Positions 1-5,104 of a stretch of DNA of 5,104 nt are shown one piece after another. Location: assembly GCA_017302195.1 (NCBI GenBank), contig JAFLEG010000396.1, forward strand, positions 1 through 5,104, given 5' to 3'. The notes beneath the pieces are model-generated. The model searched no databases. It was not told where the DNA came from and was given only the letters and a program-made list of their open reading frames with translations. Origin of the DNA: Verrucomicrobiota bacterium (GTDB lineage Bacteria > Verrucomicrobiota > Verrucomicrobiia > Limisphaerales > UBA9464). Position 1 is the first letter of the stretch. Each line of letters opens with the position of its first letter. Made by a program: the position numbers and the translations under genes.

Positions 1-1
1 G

Positions 2-346
2 ATGGCCCTGCTCGATGACAACCGGCGGCTTCTGGAAAAGCCCTGGTACTTCATCAAGGGCATTGATGGCGTGATCGGCTTCATCGGAGGCGAGCGGCCG
101 GCCGAAGTGGAGCCGGAGGAGATCGCCTCGATCAAGGCGGCGGTCAGCGATGCCGAGGACGCCGAAAAACCCAAGGTCAATTTCGAGGTGGGTGAAACGG
201 TCAAGATCAACGACGGCCCCTTCCTCAATTTCAGCGGCGTCATCGAGGAGATCGAGCCCGACAAGGGCAAGCTCAAGGTCACCGTGGACATTTTCGGGCG
301 CAAGACGCCCGTTGAACTGGAATACTGGCAGGTCGAGAAGTCGTGA
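2..346 (+). CDS. nusG: Transcription termination/antitermination protein NusG (5' end outside window)
   Basis: NusG binds the RNA polymerase clamp through its N-terminal domain and contacts Rho or ribosomal protein S10 through its C-terminal KOW domain, linking elongation to termination or translation. The visible 114 residues cover the end of the NGN domain (residues 14-29, WYFIKGIDGVIGFIGG, matching the family's 'W..(V/I)...GV.GF.G' block), an acidic linker (about 35-58) and a KOW domain (about 60-114) with the typical DGPF.NFSG turn at 71-79. The ATG at base 2 is an internal methionine: it sits at the position of the conserved '..EM' strand, and some 60-70 residues of the NGN domain should lie upstream. 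The TGA stop is at 344-346, and rplK begins 48 bases later, the standard nusG-rplK order. Identification is secure. Confidence 0.95.
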   Translation: MALLDDNRRLLEKPWYFIKGIDGVIGFIGGERPAEVEPEEIASIKAAVSDAEDAEKPKVNFEVGETVKINDGPFLNFSGVIEEIEPDKGKLKVTVDIFGRKTPVELEYWQVEKS

Positions 347-394
347 TGCCTCCCACCGACGTCGCACACCGCCGCAACACATAGAATTCGCACC

Positions 395-820
395 ATGGCA
401 AAGAAAGTCACAGGCATCGTCAAACTTCAGATCACCGCCGGTCAGGCCAATCCCGCGCCCCCCGTCGGTCCGGCCCTCGGATCCCAGGGCATCAACATCA
501 TGGCGTTCTGCAAGGAGTTCAACGCCGCCACCAAGGACAAGGGAGGGTTGGTCATCCCGGTCGTGATCACCGTCTATCAGGACAAGTCCTTCACCTTCAT
601 CCTCAAATCCCCGCCCGCATCCGTCCTGCTCAAGAAGGCCGCTGGCATCGCTTCCGGATCCAAGGTCCCCAATAAGGACAAGGTGGGCAAGGTGACCCGC
701 AAGCAGATTCTGGAGATCATCAAGCTCAAGGGATCCGATCTGAACGCCAACAGTGAGGACGCCGCGGTCCGCATGATCGCCGGTACCGCCCGCAACATGG
801 GCATCGAGGTCGTGGACTGA
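395..820 (+). CDS. rplK: 50S ribosomal protein L11
   Basis: L11 binds 23S rRNA in the GTPase-associated centre of the large subunit, where it helps elongation and termination factors act and is needed for the stringent response. The 141-residue product is full length. The N-terminal domain has the proline-rich factor-facing segment (NPAPPVGPALGSQGINIMAF, residues 19-38). The C-terminal rRNA-binding domain (about 70-141) has KSPPAS at 71-76 and the conserved AGTARNMGI at 129-137. The ATG at 395 gives the expected MAKKVTGIVKLQ start. No Shine-Dalgarno sequence is visible before it, although the gene is normally highly expressed. It lies 48 bases after nusG and is probably co-transcribed with it. 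A terminator follows 29 bases after the stop, and rplA, the usual partner whose product represses this operon, is not next. Confidence 0.97.
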   Translation: MAKKVTGIVKLQITAGQANPAPPVGPALGSQGINIMAFCKEFNAATKDKGGLVIPVVITVYQDKSFTFILKSPPASVLLKKAAGIASGSKVPNKDKVGKVTRKQILEIIKLKGSDLNANSEDAAVRMIAGTARNMGIEVVD

Positions 821-849
821 CCTCCGGGATCTCCGTCGCGCCTGGAAGG

Positions 850-877
850 GCCCCGTCCGGCTTCGGACGGGGCTTTT
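850..877 (+). terminator. Rho-independent terminator closing the nusG-rplK unit
   Basis: A perfect 10-bp GC-rich stem (850-859 paired with 864-873, arms GCCCCGTCCG and CGGACGGGGC) with a GCTT loop at 860-863 is followed directly by TTTT at 874-877. It begins 29 bases after the rplK stop. The T tract is short, but the stem is strong and perfectly paired. It separates the translation genes from the two-component genes, so the downstream regulator should need its own promoter or read-through. Confidence 0.88.
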
Positions 878-926
878 CCGTTTCGCCGTCTTGCGCTGCC
901 GGGGGCAATCACGCTACATCCGCGCC

Positions 927-2288
927 GTGGCCGCCTCGAATGTACCGCGAATCCTACTGGCTGACGATCAACCCGATGTCGGTGAGGCCCTGCGGCTGCT
1001 GTTCAAGACGGAAGGATGGCGCACCGAGGTCGTGTCGTCGCCACAGGCCGCGCTGGACGCCGTGGACCGCGCTGAATTTGACCTCCTGATCGCGGATCTC
1101 AACTACACCCGCGATACCACCAGCGGCCAGGAGGGGCTCGACCTGCTGGGGCGGGTGCCTTCGGTGGATCCCACGCTCCCGGTGGTGGTGATGACCGCAT
1201 GGGCCACGGTGGAACTGGCGGTCGAGGCCATGCGCCGGGGCGCACGGGACTTCATCCAGAAGCCCTGGGAGAACGCCCGCGTTCTGGCCATCGTGCGCAA
1301 CCAGATCGCCCTCCGCCGGGCCCTGCGGGATGGGGAACGCCTGGCCGCGGCCAGTGCCGCGCAGCAGGGAAGGGGGCCGGTGATGGTGGCCCAGTCGCCG
1401 GCCATGCGGCCCGTGATGGAGCTGATCCAGCGGGTGGGTCCGAGCGACGCCACGGTGCTCATCACCGGAGAGAATGGTACCGGCAAGGGCCTGGCCGCCT
1501 CGGCGCTGCATGCCGCCAGCGGCCGGTCGTCGCGCCCCTTCATCGCGGTCAACATGGGAGGCTTGAGCGAGACCCTCTTTGAGAGCGAGCTGTTCGGACA
1601 CGTGCGCGGCGCCTTTACCGATGCCAAGGCGGATCGGGTGGGGCGGTTTGAGATGGCGGAGGGCGGGACCCTGTTTCTGGACGAGATTGCCAATGTGCCC
1701 CCGGGACAGCAGACCAAGCTGCTGCGAGTCCTGGAAGGCCGCGCCTACGAGCGCGTGGGCTCGTCGCGAACCCAGCAGGCAGACGTACGCCTGATCGCAG
1801 CAACCAATGCCGACCTGAACGCCGAGGTGACTGCGGGGCGCTTCCGCCAGGATCTCCTGTTCCGGCTGAACACCATCGAGATCCATCTGCCCCCGCTTCG
1901 GGAACGCCGCGAGGACATCGAGCCCCTGGCCCATTTCTTCCTGCAACAGCAGCGGGTCCGTTACCGCAAGGACTTTACGGGCATCGAGCCTGCGGCCCTC
2001 AGCGCTCTGCTGGCCCATGCCTGGCCGGGGAATCTCCGCGAGCTGAGCCATGCCATCGAGCGGGGGGTGCTTCTGGGCAACGGGCCCCTGGTTCGGGCGG
2101 CCGACCTGGGACTGGGTGCAGCCCGCGAGGCGGCACCCCGGCTGGAGGACATGAGTCTGGAGGAGGTCGAGCGCTTTCTGATCCGGCAGACCCTGGCCCG
2201 ATGCGGAGGCAATGCCATGAAGGCGGCCGAGGCGCTGGGGCTGAGCCGGAGCGCCTTCTATCGGCGTTTGGAAAAATACGGACTCTAG
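927..2288 (+). CDS. NtrC-family sigma-54-dependent response regulator
   Basis: This is a three-domain enhancer-binding response regulator that, once phosphorylated, uses ATP to open sigma-54 promoters. Numbering is from the GTG at 927 (453 residues). The receiver domain (about 8-125) has the acidic pair D13/D14, phosphoacceptor D57, T90 and K112 (KPW). The segment after D57 (NYTRDTTSGQEGL) is typical of a subfamily found beside HlyD/MacB transporter genes. The AAA+ domain has Walker A GENGTGKG (181-188), a sigma-54 contact loop reading GAFTDA instead of GAFTGA (228-233), Walker B GGTLFLDE (246-253), sensor I (AATNADL) and an arginine-finger region (FRQDLLFRLN). A Fis-type helix-turn-helix ends the protein (about 412-453, NAMKAAEALGLSRSAFYRRL). 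The reading frame also allows a TTG start at 891, but it lies 14 bases past the terminator and adds 12 residues before the receiver, so GTG 927 is preferred. No Shine-Dalgarno site is visible. The kinase gene follows after 13 bases. Confidence 0.93.
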   Translation: MAASNVPRILLADDQPDVGEALRLLFKTEGWRTEVVSSPQAALDAVDRAEFDLLIADLNYTRDTTSGQEGLDLLGRVPSVDPTLPVVVMTAWATVELAVEAMRRGARDFIQKPWENARVLAIVRNQIALRRALRDGERLAAASAAQQGRGPVMVAQSPAMRPVMELIQRVGPSDATVLITGENGTGKGLAASALHAASGRSSRPFIAVNMGGLSETLFESELFGHVRGAFTDAKADRVGRFEMAEGGTLFLDEIANVPPGQQTKLLRVLEGRAYERVGSSRTQQADVRLIAATNADLNAEVTAGRFRQDLLFRLNTIEIHLPPLRERREDIEPLAHFFLQQQRVRYRKDFTGIEPAALSALLAHAWPGNLRELSHAIERGVLLGNGPLVRAADLGLGAAREAAPRLEDMSLEEVERFLIRQTLARCGGNAMKAAEALGLSRSAFYRRLEKYGL

Positions 2289-2292
2289 TCCG
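2279..2292. repeat. Short palindrome across the response-regulator stop codon
   Basis: CGGACT-CT-AGTCCG is a perfect inverted repeat (arms 2279-2284 and 2287-2292) covering the TAG stop at 2286-2288. In RNA it could form a small 5-bp hairpin with a TCTA loop, ending 9 bases before the kinase GTG. No T tract follows, so it is not a terminator. It may be chance, or it may affect translation between the two genes. Confidence 0.35.
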
Positions 2293-2301
2293 GTCGCCCG
2301 C

Positions 2302-3741
2302 GTGCGCGCCCAGATTCGATTTGAGCGGCGGTTGCGCCTGATGACCCTGGCGGTCGCCGCGCCGGGCCTCCTGGCAGTTGCTGCGTTGATCACGTCCGAC
2401 GCCACCTCGGCCAGCCTCCGGTGGGGGGGCGGACTTTTGGCCGCGGTTGCTGCGGGCGTGGCGGGTCTGGTGCTCGTGCACCGGGTCGTTTTTCCACTTC
2501 AGACGCTGGCCAATCTGCTGGGCGGCCTGCGGGAGGGGGATTTTTCCACGCGGGCACGGGGCGCGATGCGTGACGACGCCCTTGGTGAGGTGTTTCTGGA
2601 GGCCAATGCGCTGGCTGAAACACTCCGCGAACAGCGCCTTGGGGCGCTGGAGGCGACTGCCCTGCTGCGGACCGTCATGGCGGAGCTCGATGTCGCCGTG
2701 TTCGCGTTTGACGGCGGTCAGCGCCTGCGTCTCGCCAATCGCGCTGCCGAGAACCTGCTCCGGCGTCCCGTCGAACAGTTGCTGGGACGCACCGCGCTCG
2801 AACTGGGCCTGGCCGAAGGGCTTTCCGGAGACCCCGCGCGCACGCTGCCCCTGACCTTCCCCGGTGCGGTAGGGCGGTTCGCGCTCCGCCGATCAGCGTT
2901 TCGTCAGGATGGGCGGGCGCATCAACTGCTGGTGCTCACCGACCTCAGCCGGGCCCTGCGCGAGGAGGAACGCCAGGCGTGGCAGCGTCTGGTGCGGGTG
3001 CTCGGGCATGAGCTCAACAATTCGCTCGCACCGATCAAGAGCCTGGCCGGAAGTCTGGAATCCCTGCTGTCCCGCGACCCGCTTCCCGCCGACTGGCGCG
3101 AGGATTGCCAGCGGGGGCTCGGGGTGATCGGGCAGCGATCGGACGCCTTGACCCGGTTCCTGGACGCCTATGCGCGCCTCGCAAAGCTGCCGCCGCCGCG
3201 GTGCCGTCCGGTGGATCTTCCGGCCTTGATCCGTCGTGTGGCTGCGCTCGATTCCCGGGCCCCGGTTGTGGTCCGCGACGGCCCCCCGGGTGAGATCGTG
3301 GTGGATCCGGACCAGATGGAGCAGTTGTTGATCAATCTGGTCCGCAATGCCGTGGATGCCATTCTGGCGCCCGTCTCGGCGCATCCCCTCCGTTCCTCGG
3401 AGGAGCCCGCCGTGATCCTGACCTGGCTGCGGCGCTCGGACGAGATTGAGGTGACGGTGATCGACTCCGGGTCCGGCATCGCCAGCGCAGCGAATCTTTT
3501 CGTGCCCTTCTTCACGACCAAGCCCAAAGGCAGTGGCATCGGATTAATCCTGTGCCGGCAGATCGCCGAAAGCCATGGCGGCAGCGTCACGCTGGAGAAC
3601 CGCACGGACCGGCCTGGGTGTGTGGCGCGACTGCGACTCCCACTTCAGGGTGAGGGTGCTGGGGCTCGTGCTCAGTCCTCGACCGAGCCGTTGGGAAAGC
3701 CCTCCTCCAGGCCGCAAACCACTGCGAGCTTGGTGGGCTGA
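2302..3741 (+). CDS. Membrane-bound PAS sensor histidine kinase, partner of the NtrC-type regulator
   Basis: This is the sensor of the pair: it should autophosphorylate on histidine and pass the phosphate to D57 of the upstream regulator. Two hydrophobic segments (about 14-31 and 41-63) form an N-terminal hairpin anchor with almost no periplasmic loop (about 10 residues). A HAMP-like linker (64-110) and a PAS domain (about 124-170, ELDVAVFAFDGGQRLRLANRAAENLL) follow. The H box is GHELNNSLAPIKS with H236, of the HELNN type found with NtrC-like regulators. The ATPase domain has the N box (INLVRNAVDAI, 344-354), G1 (DSGSGI, 388-393), the F box (LFVPFFTTKPKG) and G2 (GSGIGL, 410-415). The GTG start at 2302 gives the basic RFERRLRL stretch before the first membrane segment; ATG 2341 would cut into it. 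The small periplasmic part suggests sensing in the membrane or cytoplasm. About 30 low-complexity residues after residue 448 lie beyond the normal kinase end. Confidence 0.92.
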   Translation: MRAQIRFERRLRLMTLAVAAPGLLAVAALITSDATSASLRWGGGLLAAVAAGVAGLVLVHRVVFPLQTLANLLGGLREGDFSTRARGAMRDDALGEVFLEANALAETLREQRLGALEATALLRTVMAELDVAVFAFDGGQRLRLANRAAENLLRRPVEQLLGRTALELGLAEGLSGDPARTLPLTFPGAVGRFALRRSAFRQDGRAHQLLVLTDLSRALREEERQAWQRLVRVLGHELNNSLAPIKSLAGSLESLLSRDPLPADWREDCQRGLGVIGQRSDALTRFLDAYARLAKLPPPRCRPVDLPALIRRVAALDSRAPVVVRDGPPGEIVVDPDQMEQLLINLVRNAVDAILAPVSAHPLRSSEEPAVILTWLRRSDEIEVTVIDSGSGIASAANLFVPFFTTKPKGSGIGLILCRQIAESHGGSVTLENRTDRPGCVARLRLPLQGEGAGARAQSSTEPLGKPSSRPQTTASLVG

Positions 3742-3760
3742 ATCCTGTCCCAATGCAGTG

Positions 3761-3806
3761 TCCCGATTCCGGGAAGTCCAAATCCCGGAAACGAGGTCGT
3801 CCGGGA
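3761..3806. promoter_or_regulatory. Inverted-repeat cluster, putative upstream activator-binding sites
   Basis: Four half-sites alternate in direction: TCCCG at 3761-3765, CGGGA at 3770-3774, TCCCG at 3783-3787 and CGGGA at 3802-3806. The best dyad is a perfect 8-bp inverted repeat, TTCCGGGA (3767-3774) and TCCCGGAA (3783-3790), with an 8-base spacer. No T tract follows on either strand, so this does not look like a terminator. It lies roughly 90-145 bases upstream of the -12 element of the sigma-54 promoter candidate, the usual range for NtrC-type enhancers. The encoded regulator is the obvious candidate ligand; that link is inference. Confidence 0.5.
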
Positions 3807-3893
3807 GTAACTGTGTGTGTTGTCTGGATTTTTCACGTGCTCAATGCATTCCGGATCAACTGGTTGTGAGTAGATTGATTCGATTTTCCACCC

Positions 3894-3909
3894 TGGCATG
3901 CCTGCTGCG
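3894..3909 (+). promoter_or_regulatory. Putative sigma-54 (-24/-12) promoter for the efflux operon
   Basis: TGGCATGCCTGCTGCG has the invariant GG (3895-3896) and GC (3907-3908) separated by exactly 10 bases, as sigma-54 requires. It matches the consensus TGGCACG-N4-TTGC at TGGCA, the following G, and TGC; mismatches are T for C in the first block and C for the first T of the second. Transcription would start near 3920, leaving a leader of about 50 or 145 bases depending on the adaptor start. Its position between an NtrC-type regulator pair and a transporter gene supports it, but GG-N10-GC alone is not rare in GC-rich DNA. Confidence 0.5.
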
Positions 3910-4066
3910 AAGGAGCGGATATCCGGGTCGCCCGACAGCGGGTGGCTGCGGAAAATTGCAGCCGAGATTTCGCATGAACCGTCTTGCCATTCAGGGTGCT
4001 TCCGCCTCATCGGAACGGGGCACGGATTGGAAGCCCGCATCGGGTTTCACACCGGCCAGCACCGGC

Positions 4067-5104
4067 ATGGACATCGCGCGTCCCGACCTCGCCCGCAAAC
4101 GTCGTCGTCGCCGCCTCCTGATCGGGGCGGTGTGCGTCGCGTCACTTGCCGCAATCACCGCCCTGCTTGCCCGGTTGGAGCCCGCGGCGCCGATGGTTCC
4201 CACTCCCTGGCTCGACACCGTGAAGCGCGGACAAATGCTCCGACAGGTGCGGGGCAATGGCACGCTGGTGCCGGAACAGATTCAGTTCATCCAGGCGGAC
4301 ACCGCCGGTCAGGTCGAGCGCATCCTGATCCAGCCTGGCGCCGCGGTTCAGGCCGACACGGTGGTTCTGGAACTCAGCAATCCGGAGCTGAAACAGAGCG
4401 CCTTCGACGCGGAATGGCAGGTCCGGGGCGCGGAAACCCAATTGGCCAACCTCAAGGTGAAGCTGGAAAGCGACCGGCTGTCCCAGGAGGCGGCGCTCGC
4501 CACCCTGCGGGCCGATGCCACCCAGGCGCGGTTGGAGGCCGATGCGGATGGCGCGCTGGCCAAGGAGGGGCTGGTGGCCTCCATCAACCTGAAGAAGTCG
4601 ATCGCGAAGGCCGACGATCTCGCAGCCCGGGTTTCCATAGAGATGCGTCGTCTGGACTTCGCCGCGGAGTCCGCCAAAGCCCAGCTCGCGGTCCAGGAAG
4701 CGGAGGTCGAGAAACTCCGGGCCCTGCGCGATCTGCGGAAAACCCAGGTCCAGAATCTGCGCGTGCGGGCTGGAATTGAGGGCGTGCTCACCCAGTTGGG
4801 AGACCTCCAGGTACTGCAGTCAGGACAGCGTGTCACGCCGGGTGCGACACTGGCCAAGGTGGTCGTGCCCACCCGGCTGAAGGCGGAGGTGCGCATCGCC
4901 GAGACCCAGGCCCGCGATGTGGCGCTCGGGCAGCCGGTGGCCATTGACACCCGCAATGGCGTGGTGCCAGGCCATGTGGTTCGTGTGGATCCTGCGGTGC
5001 AGAACGGGACGGTGCAGGTGGACGTCAAGCTCGACGGCCCGCTGCCCCGGGGCGCGCGTCCGGATCTGAGCGTGGAGGGTACCATCGAACTGGAACGTCT
5101 GGAC
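4067..5104 (+). CDS. HlyD/MacA-type periplasmic adaptor (membrane fusion protein), 3' end outside window
   Basis: Membrane fusion proteins bridge an inner-membrane transporter and an outer-membrane channel for export across both membranes. The frame is open to the last base (346 residues); the family usually runs to about 400-430, so the C-terminus is missing. Visible in order: a basic N-terminus (RKRRRRRLL, 10-18), one membrane anchor (about 17-35), the first half of a lipoyl-like domain (GQVERILIQPGAAVQADTVVLELSNPEL, about 81-108), a long alpha-helical hairpin rich in A, E, K, R and L (about 109-230), the second lipoyl half (RAGIEGVLTQL to TPGATLAKV, 234-265) and a beta-barrel part (about 268-346). 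ATG 4067 gives MDIARPDLARKRRRR, which resembles known relatives. An in-frame ATG at 3974 would add 31 residues. Neither start has a Shine-Dalgarno site. Neighbouring genes suggest a MacB-type ABC partner, not an RND pump, but the partner is not visible. Confidence 0.92.
   Translation, partial: MDIARPDLARKRRRRRLLIGAVCVASLAAITALLARLEPAAPMVPTPWLDTVKRGQMLRQVRGNGTLVPEQIQFIQADTAGQVERILIQPGAAVQADTVVLELSNPELKQSAFDAEWQVRGAETQLANLKVKLESDRLSQEAALATLRADATQARLEADADGALAKEGLVASINLKKSIAKADDLAARVSIEMRRLDFAAESAKAQLAVQEAEVEKLRALRDLRKTQVQNLRVRAGIEGVLTQLGDLQVLQSGQRVTPGATLAKVVVPTRLKAEVRIAETQARDVALGQPVAIDTRNGVVPGHVVRVDPAVQNGTVQVDVKLDGPLPRGARPDLSVEGTIELERLD

Larger units (their letters stand above)
3742..4066. other. 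325-base intergenic region between kinase and adaptor genes
   Basis: This is the only long gap in the window and is visibly less GC-rich than its neighbours between about 3740 and 3900. It holds a cluster of TCCCG/CGGGA inverted half-sites (3761-3806), a sigma-54 promoter candidate (3894-3909) and, in the predicted leader, overlapping small hairpins (CGGG 3924-3927, CCCG 3931-3934, CGGG 3939-3942, where the middle arm can pair with either neighbour). No terminator with a T tract is seen after the kinase. A 122-codon open frame runs antisense (4040 to 3672) but is not recognised as a gene. The in-frame ATG at 3974 could extend the adaptor gene leftward into this region. Confidence 0.6.

Noticed and set aside
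891..919. Possible sigma-70-like promoter before the response regulator (TTGCGC, then TACATC)
   Set aside because: Each hexamer matches only about half of its consensus, and the -10-like element lies almost on the chosen start codon, so it cannot be supported.
954..2405. 483-codon open frame on the minus strand opposite the response regulator
   Set aside because: The sense frame has complete receiver, AAA+ and Fis domains. The antisense product is rich in H, Q, R and G with no recognisable domain, as expected from a shadow of a high-GC3 gene.
3767..3790. The 8-bp inverted repeat as a terminator for the kinase gene
   Set aside because: No T tract follows the right arm on either strand, and the 8-base spacer with flanking extra half-sites fits a protein-binding cluster better.
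3943..3960. Second sigma-54-like element with good halves, TGGC and TTGCA
   Set aside because: The spacing between GG (3944-3945) and GC (3958-3959) is 12 bases instead of the strict 10, so it is unlikely to work as a promoter.
3898..4779. 293-codon plus-strand frame overlapping the adaptor gene
   Set aside because: Its product is dominated by G, R, P and H with no domain, while the overlapping frame from 4067 encodes a clear membrane fusion protein that continues to the window edge.
4348..5085. 245-codon minus-strand frame opposite the adaptor
   Set aside because: Serine-, arginine- and alanine-rich shadow of the adaptor's coiled-coil region; no recognisable features.
1..5104. CRISPR array, tRNA, rRNA or insertion sequence
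   Set aside because: No regularly spaced repeats, cloverleaf-like segment, rRNA-like stretch, transposase frame or terminal inverted repeats were seen on either strand.

Overview
The window is GC-rich bacterial DNA with tightly packed genes, all on the + strand. The NusG and L11 sequences, the GC bias and the lack of recognisable Shine-Dalgarno sites before any start suggest a member of the Verrucomicrobiota or a relative. This placement rests on remembered protein similarity and is only a moderate-confidence inference.

Layout. Bases 1-346 hold the 3' part of nusG, a transcription elongation and antitermination factor. rplK (ribosomal protein L11) follows at 395-820. A strong hairpin terminator at 850-877 closes this housekeeping unit. 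The usual next genes, rplA-rplJ-rplL-rpoB, are absent here.

After the terminator comes an accessory module: an NtrC-type sigma-54-dependent response regulator (927-2288), its membrane-bound sensor histidine kinase (2302-3741, 13 bases downstream), a 325-base gap, and the first 346 codons of an HlyD/MacA-type periplasmic adaptor (4067 to the window edge). Regulator and adaptor both belong to recognisable subfamilies that commonly occur together beside MacB-type ABC permeases. Permease and outer-membrane genes are therefore expected just beyond the window.

The most interesting part is the gap between kinase and adaptor. It carries a -24/-12 (GG-N10-GC) sigma-54 promoter candidate at 3894-3909. 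About 90-145 bases upstream of the -12 element is a cluster of alternating TCCCG/CGGGA half-sites (3761-3806), the place where an NtrC-type activator would bind. Together these predict a local circuit: the kinase senses an envelope signal, phosphorylates the regulator, and the regulator switches on the adjacent efflux operon through sigma-54. The regulator carries GAFTDA instead of GAFTGA in its sigma-54 contact loop.
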